A stretch of 64,000 nucleotides of DNA from Brevundimonas halotolerans (GTDB taxonomy: Bacteria > Pseudomonadota > Alphaproteobacteria > Caulobacterales > Caulobacteraceae), in the NCBI RefSeq assembly GCF_003730275.1, contig NZ_QTTA01000010.1:310001-374000 (forward strand), read 5' to 3'. The position numbers were made by a program, and so were the translations under genes. Position 1 is the first letter of the stretch. The number at the start of each line of letters is the position of its first letter. Under the pieces are notes generated by a model that searched no databases, was not told where the DNA came from, and saw only the letters and a list, made by a program, of their open reading frames with translations. Positions 56,284 through 62,597 of this stretch are shown here, piece by piece.

Positions 56284-58245
56284 ATGGCCAAACGCCCGAC
56301 CGACTCCAGCACGCCTTCGAAGAGCGCAGGCAAGACGGCACCGGCGCGGGCGCCGCGCAAGTCGGGGCGACCGACCTCGGCCAAGCGCCCGGCGAAGCCC
56401 CGCGCCGCCAAGGCCAAACCCGAGGCGGCCCCGAAGGTGGAGGCCGAGGCCAGGGCTGCCCCCTCCCCCGCAGCCGCGCCGGATGAAGCCCTGCCTGATC
56501 TGGAAGCCCTGTCGATGAACCTGGCGCGGGCGGCGATGATGGCCCAGGCCGCCATGGCCGAATCGGCGATGAGCCAGGCGGGACGGACGCCTTCGCTGAA
56601 CCCCGACCCGTTCAATGTCGGCCCGGCCATGGCCTCGGTGATGAGCGGGCTGGCAGCACGGCCGGACAAGCTGTTCCAGGCCCAGGCCGATCTGTTCTCG
56701 CGCTATATGGACCTGTGGTCCTCGACCGCCAGCCAGACGCAGGGTGTGCCGACCGCCGAGCCCCGGCCCGACAAGCGGTTCAAGGATCCGGCGTGGAGCG
56801 AGAACCCGACCTTCGACATCATGCGCCGGTCCTATCAGCTGTCGGCCGACTGGATGAATGAGTTGGTGTCGTCAGTCGAGGACATCGATCCCCGCACCAA
56901 GCGACGGGCCGAGTTCTTCACCCGTCTGTTGACCGACGCTTTTTCGCCCTCGAACTTCCTGGCCTCCAACCCGGCCGCACTGAAGGCGCTGGCCGAGAGC
57001 AATGGCGAGTCGCTGGTCAAGGGCATGCAGAACTTTGCCGCCGATATGGAGCGCGGCGGCGGCACGCTGAAGATCAGCCAGGCGGACTATGGGCGCTTCA
57101 AGGTCGGCGAGAACGTCGCCACAGCTCCGGGTCAGGTGGTCTGGCGCGACGAGTTGTTCGAACTGATCCAGTACGCCCCGGCCACGGAGCAGCAGCACCA
57201 GATCCCGCTGCTGATCTTCCCGCCCTGGATCAACAAATTCTACATCCTGGACCTGCAGCCGGCCAATTCGATGATCCGCTGGCTGTCGGCCCAGGGGTTC
57301 AGCGTGTTCGTGTGTTCTTGGGTCAACCCCGAGGCCGACAAGGCCGGATACGGCTTTGACGACTATCTGGAGAAGGGCCTCTATCGCGCCATCGACAAGG
57401 TGCGCGAGCAGTGCGGGACGGAGACGGTCAACACGGTCGGCTACTGCATCGGCGGGACGCTGATGGGGGCGGCGCTGGGCCATATGGCGGCGACGGGGCG
57501 CAAGGATGTGGGGGCGACGACGTTCTTTGCCGCCCAGCATGACTTTGCCGAGGCCGGCGACCTGCTGCTGTTCACCGATGAGCATTGGCTGGAAGAGATC
57601 GAGCGCCAGATGGACGAGGCGGGCGGCGTGCTGCCCGGCAGCGCCATGGCCGACACCTTCAATGCCCTGCGGGCCAACGATCTGATCTGGTCCTTCTTCG
57701 TCTCCAACTATCTGATGGGCAAGGACCCGCCGGTGTTCGACCTGCTGTTCTGGAATGCGGACCAGACGCGGATGCCCAAGCGGCTGCACATGGACTATCT
57801 GCGCTCGATGTACGGCCGAAATGCCCTGACGGCGGGCGAGTTCGAGCTGGGCGGGGTGCGGATCGATCTGTCGAAGGTGACGATCCCGCTCTACTTCCAG
57901 GCCAGCCGCGAGGACCATATCGCCCCGACCCGGTCGGTCTATCGCTCGGCGCGGGCCTTCTCGGGCGCGGATGTGACGCTGACGCTGGCGGGCTCCGGCC
58001 ATATCGCCGGGGTGATCAACCCGCCGTCCGCGAAGAAGTATGCCCACTGGACCAATGACGCCCTGCCCGGGAGCTTCGACGACTGGATGGCGGGGTCGAA
58101 AGAGCATCCGGGCAGCTGGTGGCCGCACTGGGCCGAGTGGCTGGCGGCGCGGTCCGGACCCAAGGTCGCCGCCCGCGATCCGGAAAAGGGGCCCCTGCCC
58201 GCGATCGAGCCCGCCCCCGGCAGCTATGTGAAGGTCCGCTCGTGA
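56284..58245 (+). CDS. phaC: Class I poly(3-hydroxyalkanoate) synthase
   Basis: Polymerises (R)-3-hydroxyacyl-CoA into storage polyester granules, 653 residues. The catalytic triad is visible: C388 in the lipase-like box GYCIGGTLMG, D544 in SREDHIAPTRS and H573 in GSGHIAGVINPP. Other landmarks are PPWINKFYILDLQPANSMIRWLSAQGFSVFVCSWVNP and MDYLRSMYGRNALTAGEFEL. The first 70 residues are Lys/Ala/Pro-rich low complexity, an extension beyond most PhaC1 proteins. No phaA, phaB, phaE or phasin gene is adjacent. Translation is coupled to the next small membrane protein. Confidence 0.96.
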   Translation: MAKRPTDSSTPSKSAGKTAPARAPRKSGRPTSAKRPAKPRAAKAKPEAAPKVEAEARAAPSPAAAPDEALPDLEALSMNLARAAMMAQAAMAESAMSQAGRTPSLNPDPFNVGPAMASVMSGLAARPDKLFQAQADLFSRYMDLWSSTASQTQGVPTAEPRPDKRFKDPAWSENPTFDIMRRSYQLSADWMNELVSSVEDIDPRTKRRAEFFTRLLTDAFSPSNFLASNPAALKALAESNGESLVKGMQNFAADMERGGGTLKISQADYGRFKVGENVATAPGQVVWRDELFELIQYAPATEQQHQIPLLIFPPWINKFYILDLQPANSMIRWLSAQGFSVFVCSWVNPEADKAGYGFDDYLEKGLYRAIDKVREQCGTETVNTVGYCIGGTLMGAALGHMAATGRKDVGATTFFAAQHDFAEAGDLLLFTDEHWLEEIERQMDEAGGVLPGSAMADTFNALRANDLIWSFFVSNYLMGKDPPVFDLLFWNADQTRMPKRLHMDYLRSMYGRNALTAGEFELGGVRIDLSKVTIPLYFQASREDHIAPTRSVYRSARAFSGADVTLTLAGSGHIAGVINPPSAKKYAHWTNDALPGSFDDWMAGSKEHPGSWWPHWAEWLAARSGPKVAARDPEKGPLPAIEPAPGSYVKVRS

Positions 58246-58616
58246 GGTCGGTGGGGCCCAATCTGCTGCTGGCGATCACCACGGGCACGGCCTATGCGCT
58301 GCAGGTGCTGACGACCTCGGTCTATGGCCGGACGGACCAGACGCTGAAGTACATCCTGCTGGCTCTGTTGGTGCCCGCCCTGTTCGTGGTGATGAACGGC
58401 TGGCTGCTGAAGCGCATGGGGCGGGCGCCCCTGCCGTTGGTCCATATGGACGCGCCGAGCACGGCGATGTGGGCCTTGGTCTTTCCCCTTTTGACCCTGA
58501 TCGGGGCGGCCATTCCGGTGTTCATGCCTGGCTATGACTACGGCCTGCTCATCGTCATCGCCGGGGTGTGGGTCGGCCTGACGGTGCAGTCGGCGCTGGC
58601 GGCCCGCAAGGCCTAG
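58242..58616 (+). CDS. Small four-helix membrane protein coupled to phaC, hypothetical
   Basis: A 124-residue integral membrane protein with four predicted helices (about 6-25, 35-53, 72-92 and 98-116). It starts at GTG 58242, overlapping the phaC stop by four bases (GTGA). No family or catalytic motif recognised; the sequence between helices 2 and 3 is LKRMGRAPLPLVHMDAPS. Coupling suggests expression with PhaC, but a role in polyester metabolism is only inferred. Its stop overlaps the convergent msrB by four bases. Confidence 0.7.
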   Translation: MRSVGPNLLLAITTGTAYALQVLTTSVYGRTDQTLKYILLALLVPALFVVMNGWLLKRMGRAPLPLVHMDAPSTAMWALVFPLLTLIGAAIPVFMPGYDYGLLIVIAGVWVGLTVQSALAARKA

Positions 58617-59113
58617 GCCGGCCGGAAGATCAGGGCGACGCCGTTGTTGCAATAGCGTTTTCCGGTCGGGCGCGGGCCGTCGTTGAAGACGTGACCCTGA
58701 TGCCCGAGACAGCGGGCGCAGTGGTATTCGGTGCGCGGCACGCCGATCAGCCAGTCCGTCTTGGTGCCGATATTGCGGGACATGACGTCCCAGAAGCTGG
58801 GCCATCCGGTGCGGGAATCGTACTTCCAGCGCGACTCGAACAGCGGCAGTTCACAGCCCCGGCACAGGAAGGTGCCCGTGCGGCGCTCGCGGTCCAGCGG
58901 GCTGCTGTACGGGCGCTCGGTCGCCTCTTCGCGCAGCACCGCATAGGACAGGCCCGGCAGGCGTTCCCGCCACTGGGCCTCGGTCAGGCGACGAAAGGGC
59001 GAGTCGGCAAAGCGGGGATCGCCCGCGCTGGCGGTCTCGGAGGAGCACCCCGCGAGGGTCAGGCCACCAAGGCCGGCCAGCAGGGATCGACGGTGAAGGA
59101 TCGGGTGGGTCAT
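58613..59113 (-). CDS. msrB: Peptide-methionine (R)-S-oxide reductase with Tat/lipoprotein leader
   Basis: Repairs methionine-R-sulfoxide, 166 residues. The catalytic Cys155 lies in KRYCNNGVAL and the two zinc CxxC pairs at C84/C87 and C132/C135; GWPSFWD and HCARCLGHQGHVFNDGP are typical. The leader HRRSLLAGLGGLTLAGC has twin arginines (residues 8-9) and a lipobox Cys23, so this form is probably exported (Tat or Sec) and lipid-anchored, to protect envelope proteins. Most MsrB are cytosolic. Confidence 0.92.
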   Translation of the reverse strand: MTHPILHRRSLLAGLGGLTLAGCSSETASAGDPRFADSPFRRLTEAQWRERLPGLSYAVLREEATERPYSSPLDRERRTGTFLCRGCELPLFESRWKYDSRTGWPSFWDVMSRNIGTKTDWLIGVPRTEYHCARCLGHQGHVFNDGPRPTGKRYCNNGVALIFRPA

Positions 59114-59146
59114 GTTCCGATATACGACGGGCCGATCCGAAAGGTT

Positions 59147-60079
59147 TCAGGTCAGGCCGGTGCCCTCGTCGAGGCCCAGCACGAGGTTCAGGTTCTGGAC
59201 CGCTGCGCCGGAAGCCCCCTTGCCCAGATTGTCCAGCAGGGCGACGAGACGGGCCTGATGGCCGTCGCGGTCGCCGAACACGTGCAGGCGCAGGCGGTTG
59301 GTACCGTTCAGGCCCTCGGGCGTCAGGCCGGTCATGGCCTCGGTCTCCTCCAGCGGGGCTACCTCAACAAACCGTGCGCCGTCATAGGCCTCAACCAGCG
59401 CGCCATGGATGACCTCGACCGACGGCTGGGCCGGCAGGGCCGACAGGTGCAGGGGCACCTCGACCAGCATGCCCTGGCGGTAGTTGCCGACTGCGGGCGA
59501 GAACAGGACGGGACGCGAAAGTCCTGCATGTTTCGTCATTTCCGGCACATGCTTGTGCTTGAGGGTGAGGCCATAGGCCCGGAAGGGGTCGGGCGTGCCC
59601 TCTTCGAACTCGGCGATCATGGCCTTGCCGCCGCCGGAATAGCCCGAGACGGCATTGAGGCTGACCGGCCCGTCGGCGGGGATCAGGCCCGCGCGCACCA
59701 GCGGCGCGACGAGGGCCAGGAACCCGGTCGGATAGCAGCCGGGGTTGGACACGCGGGTCGAGCCGGCGACGGCCTCGCGCTGACCGGGGCGGAGCTCGGG
59801 AAAGCCATAGGTCCAGCCGGGCGCGACGCGATAGGCGGTCGAGGCATCGATCACCCGGACCGCCGGATTCTCGACCATGGCCACGGCCTCACGCGCCGCA
59901 TCATCGGGCAGGCACAGGATGACGGCATCGGCGCTGTTCAAGGCCTCGCGCCGGGCCTCGGGATCACGCCTGCGGTCGCCCAGCAGGATCAGTTCGAGGT
60001 CGGATCGCCCCTCAACCCGCTCGCGGATCTCAAGGCCCGTGGTGCCGGCTTCGCCATCGATGAACAGGGTGTGGGTCAT
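59147..60079 (-). CDS. argC: N-acetyl-gamma-glutamyl-phosphate reductase (short type)
   Basis: Arginine biosynthesis: NADPH reduction of N-acetylglutamyl phosphate to the semialdehyde. The product is 310 residues, the short ArgC type. The N-terminus is FIDGEAGTTGLEIRERV, with the catalytic Cys in VSNPGCYPTGFLALVAPL, NAVSGYSGGGKAM and a His-containing KHKHVPEM. It lies upstream of a repeat-rich gap and downstream of the divergent ribosomal operon's terminator. argB and argJ are not in the window. Confidence 0.94.
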   Translation of the reverse strand: MTHTLFIDGEAGTTGLEIRERVEGRSDLELILLGDRRRDPEARREALNSADAVILCLPDDAAREAVAMVENPAVRVIDASTAYRVAPGWTYGFPELRPGQREAVAGSTRVSNPGCYPTGFLALVAPLVRAGLIPADGPVSLNAVSGYSGGGKAMIAEFEEGTPDPFRAYGLTLKHKHVPEMTKHAGLSRPVLFSPAVGNYRQGMLVEVPLHLSALPAQPSVEVIHGALVEAYDGARFVEVAPLEETEAMTGLTPEGLNGTNRLRLHVFGDRDGHQARLVALLDNLGKGASGAAVQNLNLVLGLDEGTGLT

Positions 60080-60124
60080 GGGAGGGTTCTAACGCGTGGA
60101 TTGGAATTTGGGACTCGGGAAAAT

Positions 60125-60151
60125 ACCGTCTGAATGGTCTGAAGGATCTGG
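60125..60151. repeat. 9-base tandem repeat cluster 1
   Basis: Three adjacent units: ACCGTCTGA, ATGGTCTGA, AGGATCTGG. The first unit is identical to the core unit of the second cluster 230 bases downstream, and both clusters begin with an AATACCGTCTGA run. Confidence 0.6.
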
Positions 60152-60179
60152 AAGGGGGCTGCCGCCAGTTGGACTTCGT

Positions 60180-60225
60180 CCTTCTCCCGTTGGGAGAAGG
60201 TGGCGCGGGAGCGCCGGATGAGGGG
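60180..60225. repeat. Pyrimidine/purine hairpin repeat, copy 1
   Basis: CCTTCTCCC-GTT-GGGAGAAGG is a 9-bp perfect hairpin, followed by TGGCGCGGGAGCGCCGGATGAGGGG. It has the same layout as the copies at about 60554 and 60635 (the latter inverted) and resembles a dispersed intergenic repeat common in alphaproteobacterial genomes. Confidence 0.6.
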
Positions 60226-60363
60226 CGGCGGTATCCGTCGGCGACCGCCGTGGCAGGGACTATGCGACGGCTCACGCCGAAGGAACCGGTTAGCCCCTCA
60301 CCCCCTGCCCCCTCTCAGGCTCCGCGCTGCCCTTCGGGTCCCAACGGAGAGGGGGTGAATAAT

Positions 60364-60399
60364 ACCGTCTGAACCGTCTGAACCGTCTGAATGGTCTGG
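60364..60399. repeat. 9-base tandem repeat cluster 2
   Basis: Three perfect tandem units of ACCGTCTGA followed by a degenerate fourth (ATGGTCTGG). It lies between two hairpin repeat copies in the argC-rpsI gap. Confidence 0.65.
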
Positions 60400-60450
60400 A
60401 ATGGCGCCTCCGCTGGTCGGGGCATCGGCAACCGGACAGTATGGACGGCA

Positions 60451-60530
60451 CCCGGACCCGGTCCGGAAGAACGGTGCGAGAAAAGTAGAGGACGTTGAAC
60501 GGGCTGGCGGTTTGCACGGCAGCCATCGCA
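60451..60530. repeat. Dispersed intergenic repeat, copy B
   Basis: Diverged second copy of the repeat at 16472-16544 in the same orientation. Shared words are GGAAGAACGGT, CGAGAAA, CGTTGAA, TTTGC and CATCGCA/TATCGCA. It is followed by a hairpin repeat, as copy A is. Confidence 0.55.
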
Positions 60531-60553
60531 GTCGGAGCCGCCAACCCAGCCAG

Positions 60554-60605
60554 CCTTCTCCCCTTGCGGGAGAAGGTGGCAGGCGAAGCCTGACGGATGA
60601 GGGGG
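60554..60605. repeat. Pyrimidine/purine hairpin repeat, copy 2
   Basis: CCTTCTCCCC-TTG-CGGGAGAAGG forms a 9-bp hairpin, followed by TGGCAGGCGAAGCCTGACGGATGAGGGGG, parallel to copy 1 with a different central palindrome (AGGCGAAGCCT in place of GCGGGAGCGC). Confidence 0.6.
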
Positions 60606-60650
60606 GGCACAGGGCGGGGGTGCGGCTCATCACTTCATGCGGCAGCGTGA

Positions 60651-60704
60651 CCCCTCATCCGCCCCCTTCTCAGTGGGCACCTTCTCCCGCAGGGGGAGAA
60701 GGGG
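60651..60704. repeat. Pyrimidine/purine hairpin repeat, copy 3 (inverted)
   Basis: The same element in the opposite direction: CCCCTCATCCG, then CCCCCTTCTCAGTGGGCA, then CCTTCTCCCGCAGGGGGAGAAGG. With copy 2 it forms a facing pair, again like a REPIN-type arrangement. Confidence 0.55.
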
Positions 60705-60720
60705 AAGGCGACGCCCAACC

Positions 60721-60748
60721 AAAAAACGCCCCGGGTTTCCCCGAGGCG
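60721..60748 (-). terminator. Intrinsic terminator of the rplM-rpsI operon
   Basis: On the minus strand CGCCTCGGG-GAAA-CCCGGGGCG is a 9-bp stem with one T-G pair and a GAAA loop, followed by TTTTTT. It lies about 30 bases after the rpsI stop. A CCTTTT follows the stem on the plus strand too, so it may work both ways. Confidence 0.85.
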
Positions 60749-60776
60749 CCTTTTGTAGACCAGATCGTGTCGGCGC

Positions 60777-61298
60777 TTAGCGCTTCGAGAACTGGAAGCT
60801 GCGGCGGGCCTTGGCGCGGCCGTACTTCTTGCGCTCGACGACGCGGCTGTCGCGGGTCAGGAAGCCGTGGGGCTTCAGAACCTTGCGCAGCTCGGGTTCG
60901 TAGTGCGTCAAGGCGTGCGACAGGCCGTGGCGGATGGCGCCGGCCTGGCCCGACAGGCCCGAACCCTGGACGGTGCAGACCACGTCGAACTGGGTGGTGC
61001 GATCGGTGACGGTCAGCGGCTGGGCCACCATCATCTGCAGCACGGGGCGAGCGAAGTAGGCGTTCAGCTCCTTGCCGTTGACGGTGATCTTGCCCGAGCC
61101 GGGCTTGAGCCACACGCGGGCAATGGCGTTCTTGCGCTTGCCGGTCGAATAGGCGCGGCCCAGTGAGTCCAGTTCCTGGACGTAGGTCGGCCCGGATTCG
61201 ACTTCGGAACCCATGCCCTTCAGGGCATCGAATCCGGTGGCGGCGGGCGTTCCGGCCGGGGCGGCGGTGTCGATTTCGGTATTGGTCGCGTCGGTCAT
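60777..61298 (-). CDS. rpsI: 30S ribosomal protein S9
   Basis: Small-subunit protein whose C-terminal tail contacts P-site tRNA. The product is 173 residues. The core shows [29 protein letters not shown] and the conserved [42 protein letters not shown]. An N-terminal extension of about 45 residues (Ala/Thr/Glu-rich) precedes the core, as in other alphaproteobacterial S9 but rather long. It follows rplM by three bases. Confidence 0.97.
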   Translation of the reverse strand: MTDATNTEIDTAAPAGTPAATGFDALKGMGSEVESGPTYVQELDSLGRAYSTGKRKNAIARVWLKPGSGKITVNGKELNAYFARPVLQMMVAQPLTVTDRTTQFDVVCTVQGSGLSGQAGAIRHGLSHALTHYEPELRKVLKPHGFLTRDSRVVERKKYGRAKARRSFQFSKR

Positions 61299-61300
61299 GA

Positions 61301-61777
61301 TCAGACGGTCCGGGTGTTCTTGGAGTTGGCCGACTTGAAGTCGATCGTTTCCGGCTGTTGGGCTTCGTGGGTGTGCGAGCCACCGACGAACAGGCGCAGG
61401 TGCGTCATTTGCTTGCGGGCCAGGGGGCTTTCCTTGGGCAGCATGCGCTCGACGGCCTTTTCCATGACGCGCTCGGGGAAGCGGCCATTCAGGACCTTCT
61501 CGGGGGTGGTTTCCTTGATCCCGCCCGGGTGACCGGTGTGACGGTAATAGGTCTTGTTGGTCAGCTTGGCGCCGGTGAACACCACCTTGTCGACGTTGGT
61601 CACGATGACATAGTCACCGCAATCGACGTGCGGGGTGTAGTCGGGGCGGTGCTTGCCGCGCAGGCGGTTGGCGATGAAGGTCGCGAGGCGGCCCACCACG
61701 ACGCCTTCGGCGTCGATGTGGATCCACTTCTTCTCGACATCGGCCGGCTTCAGCGAAGCCGTGGTGCTCTTCAGCAT
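61301..61777 (-). CDS. rplM: 50S ribosomal protein L13
   Basis: Large-subunit assembly protein, 158 residues. Recognisable by [44 protein letters not shown], a [12 protein letters not shown] motif and [18 protein letters not shown]. It is the first gene of the conserved rplM-rpsI operon; upstream is an AT-rich segment that probably contains its promoter. Confidence 0.98.
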   Translation of the reverse strand: MLKSTTASLKPADVEKKWIHIDAEGVVVGRLATFIANRLRGKHRPDYTPHVDCGDYVIVTNVDKVVFTGAKLTNKTYYRHTGHPGGIKETTPEKVLNGRFPERVMEKAVERMLPKESPLARKQMTHLRLFVGGSHTHEAQQPETIDFKSANSKNTRTV

Positions 61778-61904
61778 GTCTGGAGGTCCTGATGGTCGGT
61801 CGGGGCCCCAGAGATGCGGAGCGCCGGAATGAAGGCGGGCTGCTACAGGACACCAGTCCGCCCGTCAATCCCCACCACGACACGCATATGCCATTAGTGC
61901 GTTG

Positions 61905-61960
61905 ATTTTACTAAAAAATATATATGCGGTATTAAATTACCGTATAAACCGGGCGGAATT
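61905..61960. promoter_or_regulatory. AT-rich segment with hairpin upstream of rplM
   Basis: About 50 bases of AT-rich DNA (GATTTTACTAAAAAATATAT...) in a GC-rich genome. It contains CGGTA-TTAAAT-TACCG at 61927-61942, a 5-bp inverted repeat. It lies 130-180 bases upstream of rplM and 3-60 bases after the secreted hypothetical gene, so it could be an UP-like promoter element or a weak terminator of the latter. Confidence 0.4.
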
Positions 61961-61962
61961 GT

Positions 61963-62358
61963 TCAGCTTCGGCCCCGGACCAGGGTGTTCCGGACGTGCC
62001 GGCCCAGGGGGTCACGGGCCATCCAGCTGTCGCCGATCTCGGCCTCGACGATGTCGCTGCAGAAGCGGGGCAGCATGAATCCGGGCCGGATGCGGGTCAG
62101 GCACACCTTGTTGCGGTCGACCTGCCAGCGCGCGGTAATGCGGGTGCCGTCGGAGAAGCGGCCCTCATAGCTGCCGTCCCGATTGAACCAGTGCTTGACC
62201 CAGCCGCCGTCGGGATAGTGGGACATGACCGTATTGTCGAAGGCCACAGCCATGAACGGCGGCACATCGCCGGCGCGGGTATCGCCCGCCTGCAGACCCG
62301 TGCCGGACCCCAACACCAGACCCATGGCCATCACGGCCAGCAAAAGCGGCTTGCGCAT
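61963..62358 (-). CDS. Secreted hypothetical protein
   Basis: A 131-residue predicted exported protein with signal peptide MRKPLLLAVMAMGLVLGSG, cleaved near LQA-G. The mature part has MAVAFDNTVMSHYPDGGWVKHWFNRDGSYEGRFSDGTRITARWQVDRNKVCLTR, and a second Cys in LPRFCSDIVEAEIG, so one disulfide is likely. The pattern G-W-x(3)-FNxDGSYxGRxSDG-x-ITARWxVD resembles small beta-rich alphaproteobacterial periplasmic proteins of unknown function. Divergent from the helicase gene. Confidence 0.72.
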   Translation of the reverse strand: MRKPLLLAVMAMGLVLGSGTGLQAGDTRAGDVPPFMAVAFDNTVMSHYPDGGWVKHWFNRDGSYEGRFSDGTRITARWQVDRNKVCLTRIRPGFMLPRFCSDIVEAEIGDSWMARDPLGRHVRNTLVRGRS

Positions 62359-62443
62359 GCGCGGCCCCCCTCCCCTTCCAATCTCCCGGGGCGGACTATT
62401 AACGATCTGTTAGGTTTTGCAAGACCGCCGGCCGGTCAAATAC

Positions 62444-62471
62444 TTGACTTCGACGTGTGGATATCTATATC
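62444..62471 (+). promoter_or_regulatory. Candidate promoter of the rhlE-like gene
   Basis: TTGACT, then 16 bases, then TATATC, about 127 bases upstream of the helicase ATG. The long predicted leader has GC-rich inverted repeats (CCGCCC ... GGGCGG near 62500-62530), which might regulate translation. No experimental support. Confidence 0.4.
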
Positions 62472-62597
62472 CGGCCCTCGTGCTCGGGACAGGAACGGCA
62501 ACGGGGCCGCCCGCACGCCCAGAGGGGCGGTTTCGTGCACAGTCGGCTCCACACGGGGGCCCGCTCTTTCTCCTGTTCCCGAACATACAAGGTTTGA

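Larger units (their letters stand above)
60080..60776. other. 697-base repeat-rich gene-free region
   Basis: No protein-coding gene recognised. It holds two clusters of a 9-base tandem repeat (60125-60151 and 60364-60399), three copies of a CTTCTCCC/GGGAGAAG hairpin repeat, a related CCCTCTC/GAGAGGG hairpin near 60299-60358, a copy of a roughly 75-base dispersed repeat and the rpsI terminator. Regulatory sequence of argC should also lie at its left end. Confidence 0.6.

Noticed and set aside
60180..60748. Possible CRISPR array from repeated hairpins
   Set aside because: The repeats differ in length, spacing and orientation, there are no uniform spacers, and no cas gene is present.
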